Shown piece after piece: positions 1-7,701 of a stretch of DNA of 64,000 nucleotides. The stretch lies in assembly GCF_001293645.1 (NCBI RefSeq), contig NZ_LBMD01000001.1:248001-312000 (forward strand), in the 5' to 3' direction. A program made the translations under genes and the position numbers. The notes beneath the pieces were generated by a model. It was given only the letters and a program-made list of their open reading frames with translations, was not told where the DNA came from and did not search any database. Position 1 is the stretch's first letter; each line of letters starts with the position of its first letter. The stretch is from Bacillus sp. CHD6a. GTDB taxonomy: Bacteria; Bacillota; Bacilli; Bacillales; Bacillaceae_I.

Positions 1-568
1 CTTGGAGAAGTTCTAACATGACAGCGGTTGGATCCAGTTCTCTTATGGTTTGGAGAGAATGGTAATCGTTATAAGGAAGATGGATAAATCCTTCAGGCAT
101 TGGATCAAATCCAGACTTAATTTTTTCTTGACCTGTTGCAGCCACTGTAGCCAGAGTTCTTCCGTGAAAGCTTTGTTGAAATGTCACAATGCTCGCTTGC
201 TTTTTACGATTGTTATTGGCATATGCCCTAACAAGCTTAATAGCAGCCTCATTTGCCTCTGCACCGCTATTACAGAAAAAAACTTGTTGAAAGCAGGATT
301 TTTCCACCAGTAGGCGGGCAAGTTCTTGCTGTTTTGGAACATGATAAAGGTTGGACGTATGCCAAAGATTGGACAGTTGTTTTTCAAGAGCTTTTTGAAC
401 TTGAGGTGGACAATGGCCAAGATTACATGTTGCAATTCCCGAAGTGAAATCGAGATACGCTTCATTTCTGTCAGACCAGACAGTTGTTCCTTTACCTTTT
501 TGTATAGATAAAGGCAGCCTGCTGTATGTATTCATTATTGGTGAGTAATCAGTAGCAGATTTAGACAC
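1..568 (-). CDS. argD: Acetylornithine aminotransferase (N-terminal part, cut by window edge)
   Basis: PLP-dependent transaminase of arginine synthesis that makes N-acetylornithine from N-acetylglutamate semialdehyde. The minus-strand reading frame is open to position 1 and shows the class-III pattern: MNTYSRLPLSIQKGKGTTVW, LDFTSGIATCNLGH, VFFCNSGAEANEAAIKL, SFHGRT and ATGQEKIKSGF. The catalytic lysine lies beyond the edge. I chose GTG at 568-566, not the ATG at 535. It follows a GAGGAGG/GGAG ribosome site inside argB, overlaps the argB stop by 8 bp (translational coupling), and gives the residues before IMNTYS that relatives have. The ATG has no good ribosome site. It is the last visible gene of argCJBD. 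Confidence 0.93.
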   Translation of the reverse strand, partial: MSKSATDYSPIMNTYSRLPLSIQKGKGTTVWSDRNEAYLDFTSGIATCNLGHCPPQVQKALEKQLSNLWHTSNLYHVPKQQELARLLVEKSCFQQVFFCNSGAEANEAAIKLVRAYANNNRKKQASIVTFQQSFHGRTLATVAATGQEKIKSGFDPMPEGFIHLPYNDYHSLQTIRELDPTAVMLELLQ

Positions 569-1358
569 TTTTCTCCATAACCTCCTCAAGATAGAATGAT
601 GTACCCGCTTCTGTATGGTTCAATGCGAAATTGGTTAAGGCATCGTTTTGAGTGCCATTAATTATTCCAACCTTACTTACTCCTTTTGATAAGGATTGAA
701 TAGCAGCTTCCACTTTTGGGATCATCCCACCGGTTATTAGAGTATTTTCTATTAATCTATAAACTTCTATATCTGATAGCTTTGTCGCGACTGAGTCTCC
801 CACAATTACGCCATCAACATCAGTAATCATACAAAGCGGTGCACATAATGCTGTCGCAATAGCAGCTGCTGCCATATCCGCATTAATATTGTAGTGTTGG
901 CCCTCTGCATCAACAGCAAGGGGTGATAGGATGGGAATAATTCCTAGTTGCATGATTGGAAGCAGCACTTCTTTATTTACATCTACAATTTCACCGACTA
1001 ACCCCAGTTCCGATGCATTGGCAATTGGTTCTGCCATAAGTAGTTTTCCGTCCACTCCACTTAATCCCATCGCATTGCCGCCGGCTTTTATTACTTGGCG
1101 GACAAGATGTTTGTTCATCGATCCGGACAGAACCATTTCCACTACTTCCAATACAGGTTCTGTCGTTTTTCTTAACCCATGTATGAAAGATGTTTCTACA
1201 TGTAAAGAGGACAAAATACTAGAAATGGAGGGCCCTCCACCATGAACGACAATGGGTTGAATTTGATGCTTGTTTTTTAACCTAACTAATTCAGAAAAAA
1301 AAGAAGGGGAAAGTTTCTCAATTGTACTGCCCCCACACTTTATGACGAGCATCTTCAT
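561..1358 (-). CDS. argB: Acetylglutamate kinase
   Basis: Phosphorylates N-acetylglutamate, the second step of arginine synthesis, in the cytosol. About 265 residues, normal for the family. It shows the amino-acid kinase motifs KCGGST near the N-terminus, VVHGGGPSI, GLSGVDG, and a C-terminal KVEAAIQSL / GTSF segment. The start at 1358 (MKMLVIKCGG) follows AAAGGAGG at good spacing. The longer open frame to 1457 only runs back through the end of argJ. It lies 13 bp after argJ and overlaps argD by 8 bp, so all are read as one operon. Confidence 0.96.
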   Translation of the reverse strand: MKMLVIKCGGSTIEKLSPSFFSELVRLKNKHQIQPIVVHGGGPSISSILSSLHVETSFIHGLRKTTEPVLEVVEMVLSGSMNKHLVRQVIKAGGNAMGLSGVDGKLLMAEPIANASELGLVGEIVDVNKEVLLPIMQLGIIPILSPLAVDAEGQHYNINADMAAAAIATALCAPLCMITDVDGVIVGDSVATKLSDIEVYRLIENTLITGGMIPKVEAAIQSLSKGVSKVGIINGTQNDALTNFALNHTEAGTSFYLEEVMEKSV

Positions 1359-1371
1359 AATCTGGCCTCCT

Positions 1372-2610
1372 TTAAGTTCGATAAGATGCATTGATTCGTA
1401 CATAGTCGTAGGATAAATCACAGCCCCATGCCGTAGCACTTTCGTTTCCGGCATCAAGATCTACAGTAATTTCAATTTTTTCATTCTTTAAATAGGATTT
1501 GGCTTCTTCTTCACAAAACGAAACAGGCATACCTTCTTCAACAATTAAGATAGGTCCTATCTTCAATTTTATTTTTTCCGTATTGATCATAATACCGCTA
1601 TACCCCACTGCTGAGACGATTCTGCCCCAGTTAGGATCCTGACCAAAAACCGCTGTTTTCACCAAGCTTGAGCCAACAATGGTTTTTGCCATTACTTGTG
1701 CATCATCCGTCGTTACAGCTCCGTTTACTTGTACTTCAATTAACTTTGTCGCTCCTTCACCGTCTCGTGCTATTTGTTGAGAGAGGGATTGGCAGACAAT
1801 ATGAAGTCCTTCTTTAAATAGAGCATACTCATCGTCCTTTTGCGTCCATTGTTTATTACCTGCCATTCCATTTGCCAATACAAGCACCATGTCATTGGTA
1901 CTCGTATCTCCGTCGACGGTAATCATATTAAATGTCTTTGCCGTTACTTCTCTCAAAGCTTGTTGTAATGCTTCATGTTCTATGTTGATATCTGATGTGA
2001 CAAATCCAAGCATAGTTGCCATGTTAGGATGTACCATTCCGGAACCCTTTGCAGCCCCTGCTATTGTATAAATTTTATTATCTGTCTCTAACTGAAGACA
2101 TACGTGTTTAGTAAACGTGTCCGTAGTCAAAATGGCTTCTTCAAAAGAAAGAGAATCATCAGTATTTAAAAGACTTGATATCGATTCCACTCCTGCAATA
2201 ATCTTACTCATTGGAAGTTGCTCGCCTATGACTCCTGTCGAGATGACTGCCACCTCTTTTTCTTCAAGAAAGGCTTTTTTTGAAAATATCTCCCTCATTT
2301 TATAAGCGTTTTTTAATCCTTCCTTCCCTGTACAAGAGTTGGCATTACCTGAGTTCACGATGACTCCTTGCAGAGTTCCGTTGGTATTGATACTTTCTTG
2401 TGAAACTTTAAGCGGTGGTGCTTGAAATTGATTGGTTGTGTATACTGCTGCAGCTGTTGCAGGTACTTCACTATAGATCCAGCCAAGGTCTTTACGTTTT
2501 CGTTTTATCCCACAGTGCATTCCGCCGGCAGAAAAGCCTTTAGGTGTACATATATTTCCATTGTTCATCGTTATCCATTTCTCTTTTTCAGATAAAACTT
2601 CCACTTTCAT
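1372..2610 (-). CDS. argJ: Bifunctional ornithine acetyltransferase / N-acetylglutamate synthase
   Basis: Moves the acetyl group from N-acetylornithine to glutamate and can also acetylate glutamate from acetyl-CoA, closing the acetyl cycle of arginine synthesis. About 412 residues. The autocleavage site is visible in GSGMVHPNMATMLGFVTSD, where the Thr of ATML becomes the N-terminal nucleophile of the beta chain. Other family motifs are AAVYTTNQFQAPP, VNSGNANSCTG and DPNWGRI. The start at 2610 (MKVEVLSEKE) follows AGAGGTG. It is 14 bp downstream of argC. The presence of argJ means the recycling pathway is used and argE is not required. Confidence 0.96.
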   Translation of the reverse strand: MKVEVLSEKEKWITMNNGNICTPKGFSAGGMHCGIKRKRKDLGWIYSEVPATAAAVYTTNQFQAPPLKVSQESINTNGTLQGVIVNSGNANSCTGKEGLKNAYKMREIFSKKAFLEEKEVAVISTGVIGEQLPMSKIIAGVESISSLLNTDDSLSFEEAILTTDTFTKHVCLQLETDNKIYTIAGAAKGSGMVHPNMATMLGFVTSDINIEHEALQQALREVTAKTFNMITVDGDTSTNDMVLVLANGMAGNKQWTQKDDEYALFKEGLHIVCQSLSQQIARDGEGATKLIEVQVNGAVTTDDAQVMAKTIVGSSLVKTAVFGQDPNWGRIVSAVGYSGIMINTEKIKLKIGPILIVEEGMPVSFCEEEAKSYLKNEKIEITVDLDAGNESATAWGCDLSYDYVRINASYRT

Positions 2611-2624
2611 GTCTTCACCTCTTT

Positions 2625-3662
2625 TTATGGATAGACAGGAGTGATATTGAGTCCTGTTTGTTCGTTCCAACCGTTCATTATGTTCATATTTTGAATTGCT
2701 TGCCCTGATGCGCCTTTCATTACATTGTCAATTACAGACACAATCATGATTCTGTTGGTTCTTTCGTCCACTTTTATTCCCAGGTCACAAAAGTTGGAAC
2801 CATAAACTTCTTTAGTGGCAGGCCATTGTTCTTCTTGTCTAATTCGAACAAAATACTCGTTTTGATAAAACGCATGATAAAGTTCTAAAGCATCCTTCGT
2901 GGTAAAAGATTGATTCAAATCACAATAAGTCGTGCATAAGATTCCTCTAGACATTGGGATGAGATGTGGTGTGAAAGTAATCGTTGCCTCTATCCCCGTG
3001 TACGTCTGAATTACTTGTTCCATTTCCGGGATATGCTGATGATTCCCAAGTTTATAAGCCTTTACATTTTCATTAATCTCACAAAAATGAGTTCCCATTG
3101 TTGCCTTCCTTCCTGCTCCGGTAACTCCTGATTTACCATCAATTATGATGCTATTCTCGTTTATCAATTTGTTCTTTAATAATGGTGCAAGACCTATCAA
3201 TGTAGCAGTCGGGTAACAGCCAGGGTTTGCAATTAGAGTAGAATGTTTAATTTCTTCCCGAAAAAGTTCCGGCAATCCATATGTAGACTTTTGTAAAATA
3301 CTATCAGGAGCCGATGAATATTTATACCATTTGTCGTATAATAGTGAATCTTTTAAACGGTGGTCGCCAGAAAGATCAATACAAGGAATCTCATTTTCTA
3401 TAAATTGATAAACTATGTTTTTAGCAACTCCAGAAGGGGTGGCAAAAAAGAACAAATCTGCACTTCCCATCAAGTCGTCCATCTTCATTTCTTCTAATTT
3501 ACTCTCCATTATCCCTTGTAAATGGGGATATTGTTCCGTAATCAGCGTTCCACTTGTTGTGTGGGATCCAAGAAAGCTCAATTCTACATCCGGGTGCTGC
3601 ATTAAAATTCTAACAAGTTCTGCACCGCTATATCCGTTCGCTCCAATAATTCCAACCTTCAA
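2625..3662 (-). CDS. argC: N-acetyl-gamma-glutamyl-phosphate reductase
   Basis: NADPH-dependent reductase, third step of arginine synthesis and first gene of the operon. It has the N-terminal Rossmann motif KVGIIGANGYSGAELVR, the catalytic-cysteine segment IANPGCYPT and the GAGRKA/HRHxPE-like NHQHIPEME region. I place the start at TTG 3662-3660: GGGGAGG lies at ideal spacing before it and the product then begins MKVGIIGANGYSG like its relatives. The ATGs at 3680 and 3671 either lack a ribosome site or sit directly on it. It is preceded by a promoter with two ARG boxes. Confidence 0.94.
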   Translation of the reverse strand: MKVGIIGANGYSGAELVRILMQHPDVELSFLGSHTTSGTLITEQYPHLQGIMESKLEEMKMDDLMGSADLFFFATPSGVAKNIVYQFIENEIPCIDLSGDHRLKDSLLYDKWYKYSSAPDSILQKSTYGLPELFREEIKHSTLIANPGCYPTATLIGLAPLLKNKLINENSIIIDGKSGVTGAGRKATMGTHFCEINENVKAYKLGNHQHIPEMEQVIQTYTGIEATITFTPHLIPMSRGILCTTYCDLNQSFTTKDALELYHAFYQNEYFVRIRQEEQWPATKEVYGSNFCDLGIKVDERTNRIMIVSVIDNVMKGASGQAIQNMNIMNGWNEQTGLNITPVYP

Positions 3663-3690
3663 GTCCTTCATCCTCCCCATGCGTTAATAA

Positions 3691-3728
3691 TATGAATTAT
3701 TATAACTACGTATGTATAAAAATACAAT
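3691..3728 (-). promoter_or_regulatory. argC promoter with two ARG boxes
   Basis: On the minus strand a -35 TTGTAT (3722-3727) and -10 TATAAT (3699-3704) are 17 bp apart. Two 18-bp ARG-box-like inverted repeats cover them. Positions 3711-3728 carry TGTAT-AAAA-ATACA (perfect arms) over the -35 and spacer. Positions 3691-3708 carry TGAAT-N4-ATAAC over the -10. This is the arrangement expected for ArgR/AhrC repression by arginine; repressor binding itself is inferred. Confidence 0.75.
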
Positions 3729-3750
3729 ATGTTTTTTTAAAAAAGTTCAG

Positions 3751-3787
3751 AAAAAAAGATGACCTTGGAATATAAACAAGGTCATCT
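3751..3787 (-). terminator. Intrinsic terminator of the M20 peptidase gene
   Basis: An 11-bp perfect stem (3757-3767 with 3777-3787) is followed on the minus strand by a T-run (A-run at 3751-3757). It isolates the peptidase gene from the arg promoter. Confidence 0.85.
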
Positions 3788-3797
3788 CTTCTTCTTT

Positions 3798-4931
3798 TTA
3801 TTCACATAAGGCGGCAATCGTTTTTGCCAGAAGTTCCGTTCGTTCTGTTAGAGAAGGAATTTCTAAATATTCCTCCTCGCTATGGGCATTCCCGCCAACT
3901 GGCCCCATCCCATCAACGGTTGCAATCCCCATAGCAGCAGTAAAGGAGGCATCCGACCCACCACCTGTTGCAGTGTCTTTTACCTCTACTCCTATCTGTT
4001 CGCCAACTTTTTCAATGACATGTAGCAAAGATTCTGTGCTTTCTGTCTTTTCCATTGGTAGCCTGTTCATTTCTCCAACTAACTCGACCTCTGTCCCTTT
4101 AACATCAGTAGATGCACAAATTTTTTCCAATTTCCTTTCAATAGGTTTTGCCTGCTCTCTTTCTGTAATTCTTATATCTACATGTGCGACTGCACTATCA
4201 GACACAGTATTGACTGAGGAGCCCCCCTCAATTAAGCCGACATTAACACTTATTCCCTTAGAATGATCATTGAGGGCATGTAATTGAATGACTTTATGCG
4301 CCAATTCTTCAATTGCACTTCTCCCTTTCTCTGGTTCAATTCCAGAGTGCGCTGCCCGGCCGCGAACATTTATTGTATATTTTCCTTTTCCTCTTCTGGC
4401 AGTTACTAAAGAACCATCTTTTCTAGCAGGTTCCATGATTAGCGCATATTTTTTATCCTTTGCTCTGCTCTCAATAAGGGATTTGGAAGAAGGAGATCCT
4501 ATCTCTTCATCACTGTTCAACACAAGTACAACATTCTGGTAAGCTTTTGAATGAGAATGAATTAACGCTTTCATTGCGTAGAGGATGGAAACTTGGCTAG
4601 CTTTCATATCAATGACACCTGGTCCATATGCTCTGTCCCCCTCCACCTTAAATGGACGAGTTTGTACAGTTCCGTTAGGAAACACTGTATCCATATGTGC
4701 CACAATGATAATATTCGGTTCTTTTGCTAATGGGTGTTGAATAACTAGATGATTTCCATACTTTTCTTCCTCTAGTACTTGAACGGAAAATCCAATCGCT
4801 CTATACTCCTTTGATAATATAGACCCAATTTGATCAATTCCCTCCTTCGAAGTAGAGCCACTATCAATATTGACCAGTTTTTCCAACAACTCTAGCATTT
4901 CAGATTGATTATTTTGTAAAAACTCTTTCAT
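3798..4931 (-). CDS. M20-family metallopeptidase (glutamate carboxypeptidase-like)
   Basis: Cytosolic dinuclear-zinc peptidase or amidohydrolase, about 377 residues. Metal-ligand motifs are in order: VAHMDTVFP (His, Asp), GPGVIDMKAS (bridging Asp), NSDEEIGS (catalytic Glu pair), MEPAR, and a late GNAHSEEEY (His). The dimerisation domain lies between (RGRAAHSGIEPEKG). It most resembles the carboxypeptidase G2 / ArgE-DapE branch. Substrate cannot be read from sequence, and its place next to arg genes is suggestive only because argJ makes ArgE unnecessary. The start at 4931 follows AGGAGAG; an upstream in-frame ATG at 4964 has no ribosome site. Monocistronic with its own terminator. Confidence 0.85.
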   Translation of the reverse strand: MKEFLQNNQSEMLELLEKLVNIDSGSTSKEGIDQIGSILSKEYRAIGFSVQVLEEEKYGNHLVIQHPLAKEPNIIIVAHMDTVFPNGTVQTRPFKVEGDRAYGPGVIDMKASQVSILYAMKALIHSHSKAYQNVVLVLNSDEEIGSPSSKSLIESRAKDKKYALIMEPARKDGSLVTARRGKGKYTINVRGRAAHSGIEPEKGRSAIEELAHKVIQLHALNDHSKGISVNVGLIEGGSSVNTVSDSAVAHVDIRITEREQAKPIERKLEKICASTDVKGTEVELVGEMNRLPMEKTESTESLLHVIEKVGEQIGVEVKDTATGGGSDASFTAAMGIATVDGMGPVGGNAHSEEEYLEIPSLTERTELLAKTIAALCE

Positions 4932-5139
4932 CTTACTCTCTCCTGACATTTTAGACGCATACACTTTTTATATACATATATTTATTTTCATTTACCATTA
5001 TACCTTTTCTACTTATTAAGTCCTATATTTCCTTTATTCTACCTATTTTAAGAGTTCAAACCTATTTTCTTGAAAAAAGGAATTTTATCTGAAAAAACTT
5101 TCAATTATGTTTTATTCCTAATCTATGTTATAGTAATTA

Positions 5140-5260
5140 TGCGATGAGCTGAATTGTGTAAGTCGAAGGACTCGCTCTTTGAGCAAGGCATGAATGTGGT
5201 CATGCTGTCCCTCGCCTCAATACGCAGGAGGGTACCTTTATAGGTACCTTCTTTTTTTTT
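5140..5260 (+). ncRNA. Unidentified structured RNA with intrinsic terminator (leader or small RNA)
   Basis: An extended -10 (TG then TATAGT at 5129-5134) would start a transcript near 5141. The sequence can fold into an outer helix (5140-5143 with 5223-5226, GAG 5146-5148 with CTC 5216-5218). Inside it a second helix GGAC/GTCC (5168-5171 with 5207-5210) encloses two hairpins: GCTC-TTT-GAGC (5174-5184) and GCATGA/TCATGC (5188-5205). It ends in a terminator hairpin GGTACCT/AGGTACC (5231-5248) plus a long T-run. I could not match it to a riboswitch or sRNA class I know. It lies upstream of the YulF-like oxidoreductase, so it may be an attenuator leader or an independent sRNA. Confidence 0.55.
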
Positions 5261-5321
5261 GCTACTTTTTTGCTATTTCTGCTATACTGTCTACATTCTA
5301 TAAGTGAAAGAAGGAATTAGA

Positions 5322-6308
5322 TTGATACGTTTTGGAGTTATTGGAACCAACTGGATAACAGAATCATTCATTAATGCAGCACAAGAGAGTGAAGATTTTG
5401 TTTTAACAGCTGTTTATTCCAGAAAAGAAGAAACCGCAAAAGAATTTGCTAATAAATTTCATGTATCTACTACATATACAAATCTAGATGAATTTACAAA
5501 GAGCGAAGATATGGATGCCGTATATATAGCAAGCCCTAATTCTTTCCATGCCAAGCAAGCAATAGCCTGCATGGATCAAGGTAAACATGTGCTATGCGAA
5601 AAACCAATAGCTTCTAATACGACAGAATTATCAGAGATGTTGACTGCAGCAAAAAGAAATAGCGTGGTTTTGATGGAAGCAATGAAAAGTACCCTCCTGC
5701 CTAACTTCTTGGCAGTCAAAGAAAACCTGCATAAAATCGGGCAAATCAGGCGTTATGTTGCAAGTTATTGTCAGTATTCATCCCGCTATGATAAGTACAA
5801 GGAAGGAACAGTGCTTAATGCATTTAAGCCTGAATTTTCTAATGGTGCCTTGATGGACATCGGTATCTATACTATTTATCCCATGGTTGCATTATTTGGT
5901 AAACCAAAAGCTTTGCATGCTATATCACATATGTTGGAATCTGGAGTGGATGGGCAAGGAAGCATCTTGTTTAATTATAATGGAATGGATGCTTCTGTCG
6001 CCTATTCCAAAATTGCAAACTCCTACCTTCCTTCCGAAATACAAGGAGAAGAAGGAACAATAATTTTAGATACCATTCATACACCAGAGAAGGTACTAAT
6101 TAGGTATAAAGACGGGACAGAAGAAGATATTACGGTCCCTCAAAAGGGGCAATCTATGTTTTATGAGGCTGAAGAATTTATTCGACTTATTAAATCTGGT
6201 GAAAAGGAATCTACTATTAATTCTCATAGTACTTCCTTGCAAACCATGGAATTAATAGAAGAAACCCGCGCGCAAATAGGTCTGATTTACCCTGCGGACA
6301 AAAGGTAA
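5322..6308 (+). CDS. Gfo/Idh/MocA-family NAD(P)-dependent oxidoreductase (YulF-like)
   Basis: About 328 residues. It has the N-terminal Rossmann fold IRFGVIGTNWITESFI, then YIASPNSFHAKQA and the family signature CEKPIASN (Lys-Pro), followed by the C-terminal alpha/beta substrate domain (SNGALMDIGIYTIYP). The overall pattern is closest to Bacillus YulF; the substrate (a sugar or polyol derivative) is unknown. I chose TTG at 5322, preceded by AGAAGGA at 6-7 bp. The upstream GTG at 5304 would add six residues without a ribosome site. It is preceded by the structured RNA and followed by a terminator, so it is probably a single-gene unit. Confidence 0.85.
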   Translation: MIRFGVIGTNWITESFINAAQESEDFVLTAVYSRKEETAKEFANKFHVSTTYTNLDEFTKSEDMDAVYIASPNSFHAKQAIACMDQGKHVLCEKPIASNTTELSEMLTAAKRNSVVLMEAMKSTLLPNFLAVKENLHKIGQIRRYVASYCQYSSRYDKYKEGTVLNAFKPEFSNGALMDIGIYTIYPMVALFGKPKALHAISHMLESGVDGQGSILFNYNGMDASVAYSKIANSYLPSEIQGEEGTIILDTIHTPEKVLIRYKDGTEEDITVPQKGQSMFYEAEEFIRLIKSGEKESTINSHSTSLQTMELIEETRAQIGLIYPADKR

Positions 6309-6319
6309 GTTTTATCTTG

Positions 6320-6356
6320 AAAGGATTGCCTGTTTCTCAAGGGCAGTTCTTTTTTG
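6320..6356 (+). terminator. Intrinsic terminator after the oxidoreductase gene
   Basis: AAAGGATTGCC pairs with GGGCAGTTCTTT (with G-U pairs) and runs into a T-tract just after the stop at 6308. Confidence 0.7.
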
Positions 6357-6525
6357 TTTCTTATAATATTACTGAATTGCCCGCTTCAGCAAACATTTTC
6401 AAAAAAACACCTCCCGTGTAACACTCCTTCTTATCTAAAGTGCCGTAAAACACCTACAATTCTTGCTAAAGCATATCAAAGCCACCTTACTATACCCACC
6501 TTACACCATAACTGTAAATAGTTGG

Positions 6526-6560
6526 TAAAAAATGAAGACCAGAATATTGGTCATTTTTTT
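6526..6560. terminator. Probable bidirectional terminator hairpin
   Basis: An A-run, an interrupted stem built on GACCA/TGGTC with ATG/CAT, and a T-run of seven. It lies in the 363-bp gap 6309-6671, in which I otherwise see only AT-rich DNA and the ribosome site (AAAGGAG) of the next gene. Confidence 0.5.
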
Positions 6561-6671
6561 ATGATAAATCTAGTCTTTTGCCTAGTTTTCTCCAAAACGC
6601 GCGCAAATCCATTGCTCTCTCATAAGATAGTGTAGTTAAATAACCTAATTTAAACCTAAAGGAGTTACGTT

Positions 6672-7610
6672 ATGAGAGAGAAAAACAACAACCTGCTACC
6701 TATACCTAAGTTGTACGATCAGACGAAATCCATTTCTTCCAATCAGCAGGAATTTAGAAAAAACTATTTAGAAGATATTTTAATGCAACAAGAAAGAACG
6801 AATCTTACTGTTTCAAGAACAGTTAGCCTGATTAATAATAATTTACAACAAAGTATGTCCACACAGGAAAATAATCACCAACTTCTGTTAGATAAATTAT
6901 ACGCCCAGGGAGAAGCGCAGAAAGATTTATCGGAAATGATAGCAACGCAAGACTTCAATGTGCAGCAGGTATACGACAAAGTACTTGTTCATGAAAAAAG
7001 TCATTTGGATCTTACACAAAAACTAAACGAGCAGGATAATAATTATGCACAGCTTCTCGAACTATTAAAAGTTCAGTCATTATTAAGTGAAGAACTTCAA
7101 GAAAATATCGCATCAAATGAAGAAAGCAGTAAAAAAGTCGAGCAAAGATTGGATAAATTGGAAGTATTGGTGGAAGAAGAAAAACTACTAAGTCAGGCTA
7201 CAATAGATCAGTTGGCACTTCAAGAGAATCTGACCCGTGGCATACACACTAAGTTAGAAAAATATGAAGAATTGTATGAAGATATTCAATTAAAATTACA
7301 TGACCAAGAACATTTTTACCAAGAAATAAACAATAAATTACAAGTTCAAGAAATGTTTCACAAGTCAGTAATGGAGCGTATGGACAGCCAAGATATTGCT
7401 TCCCAAAAAATTGCCGATCAGCTTAACACCTTGAGACAAACACTTGTGGACAAATTGGAAAACGCCATTACATCCATTGACAGTAAATATAAGCAAACAC
7501 TCCACTACTTGAGTGGAAGTATGGTCGGATTAAAAGAAAGAATCATTCAAAAGGCACCCCTTGAGACCGAAAGCAATGAAATGAAAAAAGTAGAGGTGAG
7601 GCAAGAGTAG
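6672..7610 (+). CDS. Coiled-coil protein built of 14-residue repeats, function unknown
   Basis: 312 residues, hydrophilic, with no signal peptide, membrane span or cysteine motif. From residue 63 to 251 the chain divides into 14-residue units of the form x-x-Q-E/D-x5-I/L-x-x-K/Q-L/M, for example HDQEHFYQEINNKL and STQENNHQLLLDKL. Twelve units are exactly 14 residues and one (161-181) is 21, so the heptad phase is kept. Residues 35-62 fit the same register more loosely. The pattern predicts a long, continuous coiled coil of roughly 190-215 residues. The C-terminal 50 residues are not repetitive. ATG follows AAAGGAG. It stands alone between terminators. I do not recognise the family; a cytoskeletal, scaffold or spore/cell-surface role is possible but unsupported. 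Confidence 0.85.
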   Translation: MREKNNNLLPIPKLYDQTKSISSNQQEFRKNYLEDILMQQERTNLTVSRTVSLINNNLQQSMSTQENNHQLLLDKLYAQGEAQKDLSEMIATQDFNVQQVYDKVLVHEKSHLDLTQKLNEQDNNYAQLLELLKVQSLLSEELQENIASNEESSKKVEQRLDKLEVLVEEEKLLSQATIDQLALQENLTRGIHTKLEKYEELYEDIQLKLHDQEHFYQEINNKLQVQEMFHKSVMERMDSQDIASQKIADQLNTLRQTLVDKLENAITSIDSKYKQTLHYLSGSMVGLKERIIQKAPLETESNEMKKVEVRQE

Positions 7611-7630
7611 TCTTCGGACTGCTCTTTTTT
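7604..7630 (+). terminator. Intrinsic terminator overlapping the coiled-coil gene stop codon
   Basis: The stem AGAGTAGTC / GACTGCTCT around a TTCG loop (7604-7625) is followed by T's. The TAG stop is part of the stem. Confidence 0.88.
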
Positions 7631-7701
7631 CGTTTGATTTTTCTGAACATTCATACTAATATTTAACTAGCACTTACTTTTCAATTATGGAGGTTTGGAC
7701 G

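Noticed and set aside
1-465. Plus- and minus-strand open frames at 50-313, 253-447 and 184-465
   Set aside because: They are other-frame readings of argD, whose own frame is clear by motif content but runs off the window.
5304-5321. GTG at 5304 as start of the YulF-like gene
   Set aside because: No ribosome site before it, whereas TTG 5322 has AGAAGGA at ideal distance and gives the usual Rossmann N-terminus.
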